Part shown: piece after piece, positions 1 to 7,751 of the stretch
Layout: the number at the start of each line of letters is the position of its first letter
Position numbering within the stretch: position 1 is the first letter of the stretch
Assembly (NCBI RefSeq): GCF_007829955.1
Contig: NZ_VIWX01000002.1
Location: 868,001-932,000 of the forward strand
Source of the DNA: Saccharopolyspora dendranthemae
GTDB lineage: Bacteria > Actinomycetota > Actinomycetes > Mycobacteriales > Pseudonocardiaceae
Length of the DNA: 64,000 nucleotides
Direction of reading: 5' to 3'
The notes under the pieces: model-generated
Databases searched by the model: none
What the model saw: the letters and a program-made list of their open reading frames with translations, nothing else
Told to the model about the DNA's origin: nothing
Translations under genes and position numbers: made by a program

Positions 1-317
1 TCGACCTGCGCCCCGCCGAGGAAACCGATGTCGATGCGGCCGGGCTGCAGCCAGTAGTTGAAGATCTCCGGGACGCTGACCACCGAGTCAGCGGTGTCGG
101 CCAGCACGCCGTCGCCGATGGACAGCGGCAGCCGGTCCGGTTTGGCGCCGAGTGTTCCGGACTCGTAGATCAGCACCAGGTCCGGCGCGTGCGTCCGGCG
201 GGCGAGGTTGGCCGCGGTGCTGGGCAGGCCGATGCCCACGAAGCACTTCGCCTCGTTCTCCAGCGACCGGGCGGCACCGACGGTCATCATCTCGTCGGAG
301 GTGAACTCCTGGCTCAT
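1..317 (-). CDS. CoA-transferase subunit B (3' part missing, cut by window edge)
   Basis: N-terminal 105 residues of the beta subunit of a family I CoA-transferase (glutaconate/3-oxoacid type), which moves CoA between acyl-CoA and a carboxylic acid in the cytoplasm. The residues LIYESG around position 65 match the region that carries the catalytic glutamate in this family, followed by a GDGVLADTADSVVSVPEIFNYW-like stretch usual for subunit B. The ATG lies within the stop of the subunit A gene (ATGA overlap), so the two are translationally coupled and form one enzyme. The rest of the gene lies beyond position 1. The substrate cannot be told from the sequence; 3-oxoadipate, glutaconate or a steroid ring fragment are all possible. 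Confidence 0.9.
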   Translation of the reverse strand, partial: MSQEFTSDEMMTVGAARSLENEAKCFVGIGLPSTAANLARRTHAPDLVLIYESGTLGAKPDRLPLSIGDGVLADTADSVVSVPEIFNYWLQPGRIDIGFLGGAQV

Positions 318-1135
318 CGCGCGCTCCTCTCCGCACCGCGGACCTCGGTCTCCAACCACTGCTCGAAGCGCTCGCGATCGCGGCCGATCGGATCCCACTG
401 CTGGTAGTAGTCGTTGTCCCGCTCGTAGTAGCCCTGCGCGTAGGAGGGGTGGGCGCCGCGCGGCACCTCGGCGACCGCGCTGACCGCCCACTGCGGCAGC
501 ACCACGGAACCGGGTACCGGGGTGAGCTCCTCGACGATCTCCTCGACGGTGACCAGCGACCGCGCGGAGGCCAGCACGGCCTCCTTCTGCACGCCCGTGA
601 TGCCCCACATCTGCACGTTGCCCGCCCGGTCGGCGCGCTGCGCGTGGATGATGCCCACGTCCGGGTTCACGGCGGGCACGGCGGTGAGCCGCTCGCCGGT
701 GAAGGGGCACTCGATCGGCTTGATCGTCTCGGTCTGGCCGGGCAGGTCGGTCCCGGTGTAGCCGCGCAGCACGGCGAACGGCAGCCCGGAGGCCCCGGCG
801 GCGTAGCGGTTCGCCATGCCGGCGTGGCTGTGCTCCTCGATCTCCAGCGGCACCGGCCAGGAGTTCTGGATGGCGTCGCGGAAGCGGTGCAGCGAGCCGA
901 CACCGGGGTTGCCGCCCCAGGAGAAGATCAGCTTGCGCGCGCAGCCCGCACCGATCATCTGGTCGTAGACGATGTCCGGCGTCATCCGGACCAGTGTGAG
1001 GTCCTTGCGGCCCTGCCGGATGATCTCGTGACCGGCGGCGACCGGGATGAGGTGCGTGAAGCCCTCCAGCGCCACCGTGTCACCGTCGCGGACCAGTTCG
1101 GCGACGGCCTCGCGAAGGTCCAGGATGCGTGCCAC
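314..1135 (-). CDS. CoA-transferase subunit A
   Basis: Alpha subunit (273 aa) of the same family I CoA-transferase. The N-terminus DLREAVAELVRDGDTVALEGF is the usual opening of this family, and the protein keeps the GGNPGVGSLHRFRDAI and LRGYTGTDL blocks typical of glutaconate-type subunit A. I chose the GTG at 1135 because AGAGG lies 8 nt upstream; an in-frame GTG at 1144 would leave no space for a ribosome site. It overlaps subunit B by 4 nt. The promoter region carries a palindrome at 1153-1186 that fits an IclR-type operator, as is common for aromatic or acid catabolism genes. Product sure, substrate unknown. Confidence 0.92.
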   Translation of the reverse strand: MARILDLREAVAELVRDGDTVALEGFTHLIPVAAGHEIIRQGRKDLTLVRMTPDIVYDQMIGAGCARKLIFSWGGNPGVGSLHRFRDAIQNSWPVPLEIEEHSHAGMANRYAAGASGLPFAVLRGYTGTDLPGQTETIKPIECPFTGERLTAVPAVNPDVGIIHAQRADRAGNVQMWGITGVQKEAVLASARSLVTVEEIVEELTPVPGSVVLPQWAVSAVAEVPRGAHPSYAQGYYERDNDYYQQWDPIGRDRERFEQWLETEVRGAERSAR

Positions 1136-1152
1136 CCCGACCACCTCTCGTT

Positions 1153-1186
1153 GTGCGCATAGTGAACAGATGTGCTCTATGCGAAC
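1153..1186. promoter_or_regulatory. Palindromic operator (IclR-type) before CoA-transferase operon
   Basis: The perfect arms CGCATAG (1156-1162) and CTATGCG (1177-1183) are separated by 14 nt; with one mismatch the arms extend to 10 bp (1153-1186). It lies 17 nt upstream of the chosen start of the CoA-transferase operon. The TTCGCATAGAGCAC half-site style resembles PcaR/PcaU-like IclR sites. Regulator identity is an inference; no IclR gene lies next to it in this window. Confidence 0.6.
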
Positions 1187-1249
1187 GATAGAGGCCGTGA
1201 AGGAGTCCGGTCAAGTCGATTTCGCCTGGTTGAAGCGCCCCGCGGGGGC

Positions 1250-1735
1250 TCAGAGCTCGCCGGTGGGCGGGAGTCCGCCGGCGGGAAGGCCGAGCACCTC
1301 GACGGCGGCCTCTGCTGCGGCGGTCGCCTGCAGGTACCCGGTCTCGCCCCAGGCGAGCAGGTCGCCGGCGCTGCTCGGGTTCACCAGCAGCCGCCGGTAG
1401 GTGCGCCCGCTGTCGGGGTCGGGAGCGGGCGGGTGCGCGCAGGAGATGAGCGCGGCCATCCGGACCTGGGCGTAGGGGGAGATGCTGTCGTTGACGCACT
1501 GGTAGCCGAGGTAGTGCGGGTCGTCGATGTCGACCGTGACCTCCTCCATGGCCTCGCGGCGCAGGATGTCGGCGTAGGCGACCTCGCCCGGCTCCGGCCG
1601 TCCGCCGGGCAGGGTGTGCTTGCTGCCGTCGAGGCGGATCAGCAGTCGCCCGTCCGGGACGAACAGGAACCCGTACACCTGCCGCACCGCCAGACCCGCC
1701 GGAACGGGGTCGGTGTGCCAGGAGAACTTGGGCAT
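1250..1735 (-). CDS. Nudix hydrolase
   Basis: A 161-aa protein with one Nudix domain. The Nudix box runs from about residue 44 to 66 (GGRPEPGE...RREAMEEV) and keeps the RREAMEE metal-binding helix. Members hydrolyse nucleoside diphosphates linked to another moiety with Mg2+; the exact substrate is not readable. I place the start at the ATG of MPKFSW rather than 38 codons upstream, because the upstream extension has no conserved character. It is a lone gene on the minus strand, downstream of nothing obvious. Confidence 0.85.
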   Translation of the reverse strand: MPKFSWHTDPVPAGLAVRQVYGFLFVPDGRLLIRLDGSKHTLPGGRPEPGEVAYADILRREAMEEVTVDIDDPHYLGYQCVNDSISPYAQVRMAALISCAHPPAPDPDSGRTYRRLLVNPSSAGDLLAWGETGYLQATAAAEAAVEVLGLPAGGLPPTGEL

Positions 1736-1988
1736 CGGTGCGGGTCCCTTCGACAAGCTGCCAGAAAAGATCACTTTACCCGAGACCGGTCGTCGGGCAC
1801 TTGCGTTCGAAAGGGTGTTTCCACAGCGCACGGCACCCGTTTCGGACATTCGGGATGGGCTCGCGCGATGTGACGTGCTTCACGGATCGGTGAGGTCCGT
1901 TCGGCGCTGCCGACGCGGGAGATCCTCGGGCTGCCGACGGCGCCGCTCCGGAACCGTCCACAGTGGTCTGATGAGGTGAGCGGGCCGC

Positions 1989-2948
1989 TCAGCCCTCGGG
2001 GCTCAGCACGACCCAGACCTGGCCGGGAGCGACGGTCAGCGGTGCGCCCGACCGGTCGGTGTAGGTGGTGGGGGCCTCGGGGGAGGGGCGGTTCCAGGTG
2101 CCCTCGAAGCTCTTGCCGTCGCGCAGAACGACGGCCGGGCCGCTGCCGATGCTCTCGGCCACCGGTGACGGGTTGCCCGCGGCGTCGCGGACCACCGACT
2201 CGTGGGTGCGGACCTTCTGGATGATCACCGTGGACACGCCGACCCTGCCGCTGTGCACGGCCGCGTAGGGCTCACCGTCCATCGAGGTCATCCAGCGCCG
2301 CGACGGGTGGTTGTAGAAGAACCCGATGGTCGCGGAGGGGTAACGGACCTCGTAGCGCTCGGTGGGCGCGCCGCCCGGAGGCACGTCGCCGATCACCGGC
2401 CGGGTGGTACCGGGCCACGGCTGCGCGGGCGGGAGCCTGGTGGTGTCGACGAAGAGGTTGTGCGGGGTGGGTCGGGCGTCGTCCCGGGAGTAGGCGTCGG
2501 GGACGTGAGCGTCCGAGGCGTCGGTGAGCGGAGCCGCTTGGATCGTCGGCAGCACCTCGGGTGCCGCGCCGGAGTAGGCGAGGGTGGGCCTGCCGTACTG
2601 CGGCAGGATCTCGGCGTCGGTCTCGCGGGCGCTGCGCACCGGGCCGACGGACTCGGGCTTGTGGGTCGCGAAGATCGCCAGGATGCGGCTCAGACCGCCT
2701 TCGACGGGCTCGACGTAGACCACGTCCGCCGCGTCGATGCCCACCGGCGGACGCCCCTCCGGCGAGTTGTCGATCTTCACCGCGACCACCGGAGGCCCGT
2801 CCGGCGCCGCTTCGCCACCCTGCTGCTGCCCGGACGTCGTCCCGCCGCCCTGCGGTGGCGGCGGTGGTGGTGACGGCTGGCAGCCGGTGGCGCCCAGTAA
2901 CGCGAGCGTGATCAGCACGGCCAGGAGCGTGCATGAGCGGGTGCGCAT
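1989..2948 (-). CDS. DUF3048-family (YerB-like) lipoprotein
   Basis: A 319-aa secreted lipoprotein. The signal peptide MRTRSCTLLAVLITLALLGATGC ends in a lipobox (L-G-A-T-G-C) followed by a proline- and glycine-rich linker. The mature part has the VAVKIDNSPEGRPPVGIDAADVVYVEPVEGGLSRILAIF and GPVRSARETDAEIL blocks that define the DUF3048/YerB family. The function of the family is not known; extracytoplasmic, membrane-anchored. The start was placed at the ATG just before the signal peptide rather than 20 codons upstream. The gene is divergent from the SDR at 3068. Confidence 0.88.
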   Translation of the reverse strand: MRTRSCTLLAVLITLALLGATGCQPSPPPPPPQGGGTTSGQQQGGEAAPDGPPVVAVKIDNSPEGRPPVGIDAADVVYVEPVEGGLSRILAIFATHKPESVGPVRSARETDAEILPQYGRPTLAYSGAAPEVLPTIQAAPLTDASDAHVPDAYSRDDARPTPHNLFVDTTRLPPAQPWPGTTRPVIGDVPPGGAPTERYEVRYPSATIGFFYNHPSRRWMTSMDGEPYAAVHSGRVGVSTVIIQKVRTHESVVRDAAGNPSPVAESIGSGPAVVLRDGKSFEGTWNRPSPEAPTTYTDRSGAPLTVAPGQVWVVLSPEG

Positions 2949-3067
2949 GGTGCAGGCGGACTCCTTCCCCCCGATGTCCGAGGCTACGGATCCGGAAAGA
3001 ATTCGCATTTTGATCGAGGCCGGGGAGGTGACCTCCCGCGCGCCACCAGTGCGGTATCAATGTGGCC

Positions 3068-3811
3068 ATGAGCAACGCGCAGGTCGCTGTGGTGACGGGT
3101 GCCGGTACCGGGATCGGGCAGGTGATCGCCCGGGCGCTGCTGGCCGCGGGATACCGGGTGGCGCTGGCCGGACGCCGTCCCGAACCCCTCGCCGACACCG
3201 CCGGGGATTCCGGCGAGGCCCTCGCGATCCCCACCGACGTCACCGATCCGGACTCCGTGGCTGCGCTGTTCGACGCCGTGCACGAGCGGTGGGGACGGCT
3301 GGACCTGCTGGTCAACAACGCCGGCACCTTCGGCCCCGCAGGCAACGTCGGTGAGCTCTCGGCCGCGGACTGGAACGGCGTGGTGCAGGCGAACCTCACC
3401 GGCTCGTTCCTGTGCGCCCACCACGCGTTCCGGATGATGGCCGATCAGGACCCGCGTGGTGGCCGCATCATCAACAACGGGTCGATCTCCGCGCACGCGC
3501 CCCGGCCGCGCAGCGTCGCCTACACGGCGACCAAGCACGCCATCACCGGACTGACGAAGTCCATCTCGCTGGACGGCCGGTCGCACGACGTCGCGTGCGG
3601 GCAGATCGACATCGGCAACGCGGCCACCGACATGACCTCCGGCATCGCCACCGGTGCCGCCCAGGCCGACGGCTCGGTGCGCCCCGAACCCACCTTCGAT
3701 CCCCGGCACGTCGCCGACGCCGTGCTCTACATGGCCGGTCTGCCGCTCGACGCCAACGTGCAGTTCATGACCATCACCGCCACCGAGATGCCCTTCATCG
3801 GCCGCGGCTGA
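3068..3811 (+). CDS. SDR family NAD(P)-dependent oxidoreductase
   Basis: A 247-aa classical short-chain dehydrogenase: cofactor motif GAGTGIG near residue 10, NNAG, catalytic serine in INNGSIS and YTATK near residue 155. A GTG six bases upstream would add two residues; the ATG at 3068 is preferred. The C-terminus ends in [11 protein letters not shown], a form seen in actinobacterial SDRs of unknown substrate. It is convergent with the LLM operon, with only 12 nt between stops, so it is not part of that operon. Confidence 0.88.
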   Translation: MSNAQVAVVTGAGTGIGQVIARALLAAGYRVALAGRRPEPLADTAGDSGEALAIPTDVTDPDSVAALFDAVHERWGRLDLLVNNAGTFGPAGNVGELSAADWNGVVQANLTGSFLCAHHAFRMMADQDPRGGRIINNGSISAHAPRPRSVAYTATKHAITGLTKSISLDGRSHDVACGQIDIGNAATDMTSGIATGAAQADGSVRPEPTFDPRHVADAVLYMAGLPLDANVQFMTITATEMPFIGRG

Positions 3812-3823
3812 AGCTCCTGCGCC

Positions 3824-4948
3824 TCAGGTGCGGTTCCAGGCCTCGGCGAGCAGCTCGTAGGAGCGGACCCGGTCGGCGTGGTCGTGGGTGATGGTGGTGA
3901 CGACGAGCTCGTCGGCCCCGGTCGCTTCCCGCAAGGTGACCAGCCTGCCGACCACCTCCTCGGGCGTGCCGACGAACTGGGTGGCCAGCCGATCGGCGAC
4001 GATCTCCCGCGCCTCCTCGTCCCAGGGCAGGTCGGCGACCTCAGCGGGGGAGGGGTACGGGATCGCCCCCGCACCGGCCCGGATGCTGTGCACCCACGCC
4101 CCGTACGGCGACGCCAGCTCCCGCGCCCGCTCGCTGCTGTCGGCCACGACCACGTCCGCCGAGACCACCACGTAGGGCCGGTCCAACCGGTCGGACGCGA
4201 CGAAGTTCTCCCGGTAGGACTCCACGGTCTCCAGCACCGTCGCGGGCGTGATGTGGTAGCTCGCCGCGAACGGGATGCCGAGCCGGCCTGCGGTGACCGC
4301 GCTTTCGCCTCCGCTGGAGCCCAGGATCCACAGCTCGAGGTCGGCTCCCTCGGCGGGGTTGGCGCGCACCGGCTCACCGTCGGGCCCGGGGAACCCGCCT
4401 TCGAGGAACTGCCGCACGCGGGAGACCTGATCCCGGTAGTCGAGCTCCTCGGCCGGGGCACCGACCAGCTCCGCCTGCTGGCGCAACCGCGCCGCGTAGC
4501 GCTCCGAACGGGCCACCGCACGAGGTTTTGCGGGCACGATCAGGCCGTCCACCGTGGAGCCCTCGTTCCGCGCGGGCGCGGTCAGCCTCTCGGCGAGCTC
4601 CTGCGCGCGCTTCTTGCCGGACCTGCCCACGCCCAGGTCCACTCGGCCCGGGTGGAGCTGGGCGAGGGTGCCGAACTGCTCGGCCACCGTCAGCGGCGAG
4701 TGCTGGCCCAGCAGCACCGCCGCCGAGCCGACGCGGATCGTGCTGGTCGCCCCGGCGATCGCGGTCAGCAGCACCGCCGGGGCCGCCGAGGCGACACCCG
4801 CGGTGAGGTGGTGCTCGGCCACCCAGTAGCGGCGGTAGCCGAACGCCTCGGTCCGGCGGGCCAGGTCGAGGGTGTTGTGCAGGGCCTCCTTCGCGGTCTG
4901 ACCGGAGGCGATGGGCGAGAGGTCCAGGACCGACAGCGGGACCGGCAT
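3824..4948 (-). CDS. LLM class flavin-dependent oxidoreductase (MsnO8/YhbW-like)
   Basis: A 374-aa luciferase-like (bacterial LLM) TIM-barrel enzyme. It opens with PLSVLDLSPIASGQT and has the RYWVAEHH motif and the AVLLGQHSPLTVAEQFGTL block of the MsnO8-like subgroup. These enzymes use FMNH2 and O2, or F420, to oxygenate small substrates. It is the third gene of a minus-strand operon (17 nt after the previous gene, with GGAGG before the ATG). The other two genes and the leader peptide at 7600 suggest a role in organosulfur use. The substrate is unknown. Confidence 0.9.
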   Translation of the reverse strand: MPVPLSVLDLSPIASGQTAKEALHNTLDLARRTEAFGYRRYWVAEHHLTAGVASAAPAVLLTAIAGATSTIRVGSAAVLLGQHSPLTVAEQFGTLAQLHPGRVDLGVGRSGKKRAQELAERLTAPARNEGSTVDGLIVPAKPRAVARSERYAARLRQQAELVGAPAEELDYRDQVSRVRQFLEGGFPGPDGEPVRANPAEGADLELWILGSSGGESAVTAGRLGIPFAASYHITPATVLETVESYRENFVASDRLDRPYVVVSADVVVADSSERARELASPYGAWVHSIRAGAGAIPYPSPAEVADLPWDEEAREIVADRLATQFVGTPEEVVGRLVTLREATGADELVVTTITHDHADRVRSYELLAEAWNRT

Positions 4949-4965
4949 CGAATACCTCCGGGTTC

Positions 4966-6309
4966 CTAGGAAACGGGTGCGGGCGACAGGCCGAGGTTCT
5001 CGCGCAGCGTGGTGCCCGGGTACTCGGTCCGGTAGACGCCGCGCTCCTGGAGGATCGGCACGACCTCGTCGACGAAGTCGTCCAGGCCTCCGGGGGTCAG
5101 GTGCGGCACCAGGATGAAGCCGTCGGAGGCGTCCTCCTGCACGAAGCGGTTCATCTCGTCGGCCACCGTCGTGGGGCTGCCGATGAACGACTGCCGCGCG
5201 GTGACCTCGATGATCAGCTCGCGGATCGAGAGCCGCTTGGACTCGGCGAGCGCGCGCCAGCTGCGGGCCGTGGCGAGGCGATCGCCGAACATCCGCGTGC
5301 TGGCCCTGCCCTTGCTGATCGCTTCACCGTCGACGACCGGGTCGAATTCCGGCAGCGGGCCGTCCGGGTCGAGCTCGCTGAGGTCGGTGTTCCACAGCTG
5401 TTCCAGGAAGGAGATCGCCGTCGGCCCGCTGACCTGCTGCTTGCGGATGAGCGCGGCCTGTTCCTGCGCGTCGGCGTCGGTGTCGCCGACGACCACGGTC
5501 GTCGCCGGGAACACCAGCAGGTCCTCCGGCGAACGGCCGTGGGCGGCCAGCCGCGACTTGACGTCGGCGTAGAAGTCCTGTCCCGCCTGGAGGGTTCCGT
5601 GCCGGGTGAAGATCGCATCGGCCGCGGAGGCGGCGAACTCCCGTCCGGACTCCGAATCTCCGGCCTGGAAGATCACCGGCCGGCCCTGCGGGCTGCGGGG
5701 GACGTTGAACCGGCCGCGGATGTCGAAGTGGGCGTCGGAGTGCTCGAACGCGCCCGCCCGAGGGTCGGTCAGGAACCGCCCGGAGCCCTTGTCGGCCACG
5801 ATCTCGTCCCCGCGCCAGGAGTCGAACAGCTCGGTGGCCGTGCGCAGGAACTGCCGAGCGCGCTCGTAGCGCTGGTCCTCGGGCAGGAACCCGCCGCGCC
5901 GGAAGTTCTCCCCGGTGAAGGCGTCCCACGAGGTCACCACGTTCCACGCCGCCCGTCCCTCCGAGAGGTGGTCGAGGCTGGCGAACTGCCGCGCCACCTC
6001 GTAGGGCTCGTTGAACGTCGAGTTGATGGTGCCCGCCAAGCCGAGCTTCTCGGTCACCCCTGCCAGCGCCGCGAGCACCGTGAAGGTGTCCGGGCGGCCC
6101 ACCACGTCCAGGTCGTGGATCTTGCCCGCGTGCTCGCGCAACCGCAGCCCCTCGGCGAGGAACAGGAAGTCGAACTTGGCCCGCTCGGCGGTCTCGGCGA
6201 GGTGCGTGAACGAGGAGAACTCGATCTGGCTCAGCGACCGGGGATCGCTCCACACCGTGGTGTTGTTGACCCCGGGGAAGTGGGCGGCCAGGTGGATCTG
6301 CTTGGTCAC
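4966..6309 (-). CDS. NtaA/DszA/SnaA-family FMN-dependent monooxygenase
   Basis: A 447-aa monooxygenase of the NtaA/SnaA/DszA(SoxA) family, which uses FMNH2 from a partner reductase. Visible family marks are the N-terminal HLAAHFPGVNNTTVWSDP, FLAEGLRLRE, GRAAWNVVTSWD and QAGDSESGREFAA blocks. Known members attack nitrilotriacetate, dibenzothiophene sulfone or sulfoxides. It starts with a GTG overlapping the stop of the upstream gene by 4 nt (GTGA), with GGAGG upstream, so translation is coupled. The operon context favours C-S bond cleavage for sulfur scavenging, which is an inference. No flavin reductase is in the operon; the closest one is at 38490. Confidence 0.92.
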   Translation of the reverse strand: MTKQIHLAAHFPGVNNTTVWSDPRSLSQIEFSSFTHLAETAERAKFDFLFLAEGLRLREHAGKIHDLDVVGRPDTFTVLAALAGVTEKLGLAGTINSTFNEPYEVARQFASLDHLSEGRAAWNVVTSWDAFTGENFRRGGFLPEDQRYERARQFLRTATELFDSWRGDEIVADKGSGRFLTDPRAGAFEHSDAHFDIRGRFNVPRSPQGRPVIFQAGDSESGREFAASAADAIFTRHGTLQAGQDFYADVKSRLAAHGRSPEDLLVFPATTVVVGDTDADAQEQAALIRKQQVSGPTAISFLEQLWNTDLSELDPDGPLPEFDPVVDGEAISKGRASTRMFGDRLATARSWRALAESKRLSIRELIIEVTARQSFIGSPTTVADEMNRFVQEDASDGFILVPHLTPGGLDDFVDEVVPILQERGVYRTEYPGTTLRENLGLSPAPVS

Positions 6310-7451
6310 GAGGTGCCTCCAGCGGTCGCGTAGCGGTTGACCGGGCGGGCCAGGCCGAGCCGGTCGCGCAGCGAGCCGGTCTCGTAGGCGGTGCGGAAGA
6401 CCCCGCGACGCTGCAGCACCGGCACGAGCTCGTCGGTGATCGCCGCGAGGTCGTGCGGCAATTCCCCCGGAAGCAACCGGAACCCGGTCAGACCGCGTTC
6501 GGCGAGCGACTGCAGCAGGTCGGCGAGCTGCTCGGCCTCGCCGGTGAAGACCGGTGTGTCCGAAGTGGACGGGCGGTCGAGTTCGTCGAGCCGCGCCCGG
6601 CGATCGGCGGCGTCAGCGCCCAGGAACACCACCAGGTCACCGAAGACGTGCGGTGCTGCGGCCGAATCCTCGTGCGCCCGAACGTCGGCCACCGCTCGAC
6701 GGGCTGAGTCCGGGTCGGCCGCGGGAGTGAACACGACGTCCGCTGACCGGGCGGCGAACCGGTGCTCGGCTGGGGTGCTGGCGGCCGCGGTCACCAGCGG
6801 CTGGCCTTGCGGAGGTCGGGGCGTGATCGAAGGTCCCTTGACGTCGAACCACTTGCCGCGGAAGTCGATGTAGTGCAGCTTGTTCCGGTCGATGAACCGG
6901 CCGGTGGCCACGTCGCGGATCTCCGCGTCGTCCTCCCAGGAGTCCCACAGCCGGCGGACGACCTCCACGTGGTCGGCGGCCTCCTCCAGCAGCTCCGCAG
7001 GCGCGATCGCGCGGCGGCCGAAGTGCGCGTTGTCGCCACCGCTCGCGCTGACCTGCGGCAGCCATCCGGCGCGGCCACCGGACACGTAGTCGAGGGTCGC
7101 GACGGACTTCGAGACGTGGAACGGCTCGGTGTGGGTGACCACGATTTCCGGCACCAACCCGATGTGCCGGGTCCGGGGAGCGATGCGCGCGGCGAGCAGT
7201 CCCGCGTCCAGCCGGCCGCGCACGCGGTCGGTGCGTTCGTCGGGCCCGTCCTGCGAACTCGACTGCGGGCCCAGCGAATCGGCGAGGGTGACGAAGTCCA
7301 GCAAGGCGGACTCGGCGCGCTGAACCAGGTCGAGCCAGTAGCCGGCGGTGAACAGCTCGGTGGGTTTGGCGAGTTGGGATCTCCAGGAGGCCGGATGCCA
7401 GCCGGTCCCGTCGAGTCCCACGGCCAAGTGCCACTGCGTTGGTCGAACCAT
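6306..7451 (-). CDS. LLM class flavin-dependent monooxygenase
   Basis: A 381-aa LLM monooxygenase and first structural gene of the three-gene operon. It carries WHLAVGLDGTGWHPASWR at the N-terminus, a FVTLADSL strand and VSGGRAGWLPQVSASGGDNAHFG, related to the NtaA/DszA group but shorter than the next gene. The ATG at 7451 has GGGAGGAC upstream; an in-frame start 16 codons earlier has no support. The gene sits about 150 nt downstream of the Cys-containing leader peptide at 7600-7677, with which it probably shares a transcript. Confidence 0.9.
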   Translation of the reverse strand: MVRPTQWHLAVGLDGTGWHPASWRSQLAKPTELFTAGYWLDLVQRAESALLDFVTLADSLGPQSSSQDGPDERTDRVRGRLDAGLLAARIAPRTRHIGLVPEIVVTHTEPFHVSKSVATLDYVSGGRAGWLPQVSASGGDNAHFGRRAIAPAELLEEAADHVEVVRRLWDSWEDDAEIRDVATGRFIDRNKLHYIDFRGKWFDVKGPSITPRPPQGQPLVTAAASTPAEHRFAARSADVVFTPAADPDSARRAVADVRAHEDSAAAPHVFGDLVVFLGADAADRRARLDELDRPSTSDTPVFTGEAEQLADLLQSLAERGLTGFRLLPGELPHDLAAITDELVPVLQRRGVFRTAYETGSLRDRLGLARPVNRYATAGGTS

Positions 7452-7599
7452 CCTCGTGTCCTCCCTGCGCGACGGCGCGGGTCGAGGGGGTGGGTGCATC
7501 GCACCGATGCGGTGCGGTGTGGTGGTGCGGAGAACCGCTGCGCGCCAACGACGGTGAGTCGCGGCGTGGGGGAGAAGCGCGGAGGCGCGGCGAAGCCGA

Positions 7600-7677
7600 T
7601 TACCGCGGACAGGCGGCGGCGATCACCCGGAGCAGGTCGATGTGGTCACGCGTGACCAATCGCAGCCGGAGAGCCAT
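7600..7677 (-). CDS. Sulfur/cysteine-type leader peptide (25 aa)
   Basis: A 25-codon ORF, MALRLRLVTRDHIDLLRVI followed by AAACPR. The R-D-H-x-D-L-L-R core and a cysteine just before the stop are the signature of the short actinobacterial leader peptides found upstream of sulfate, cysteine, methionine and sulfonate genes, where ribosome stalling at cysteine codons is thought to control the genes downstream. A promoter (7685-7713) places the transcription start at the ATG itself, so it looks leaderless; there is no Shine-Dalgarno sequence. It precedes the LLM monooxygenase operon. A weak GC hairpin (CGCGG at 7586-7590 with CCGCG at 7603-7607) overlaps its stop. Confidence 0.85.
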   Translation of the reverse strand: MALRLRLVTRDHIDLLRVIAAACPR

Positions 7678-7684
7678 GTGCACC

Positions 7685-7713
7685 AAGTTAGAACCGCCGC
7701 ACGCGGCCGTCAA
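7685..7713 (-). promoter_or_regulatory. Housekeeping-type promoter for the leader peptide/LLM operon
   Basis: On the minus strand TTGACG (7708-7713) and TAACTT (7685-7690) are separated by exactly 17 bp. The start of RNA, about 7 nt after the -10 box, falls on the A of the leader ATG (7677). This fits a leaderless message. It is read from sequence alone. Confidence 0.7.
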
Positions 7714-7751
7714 CGCGGTTCACGATGTGGGCGGACCGAGAGCGGTGCCGG

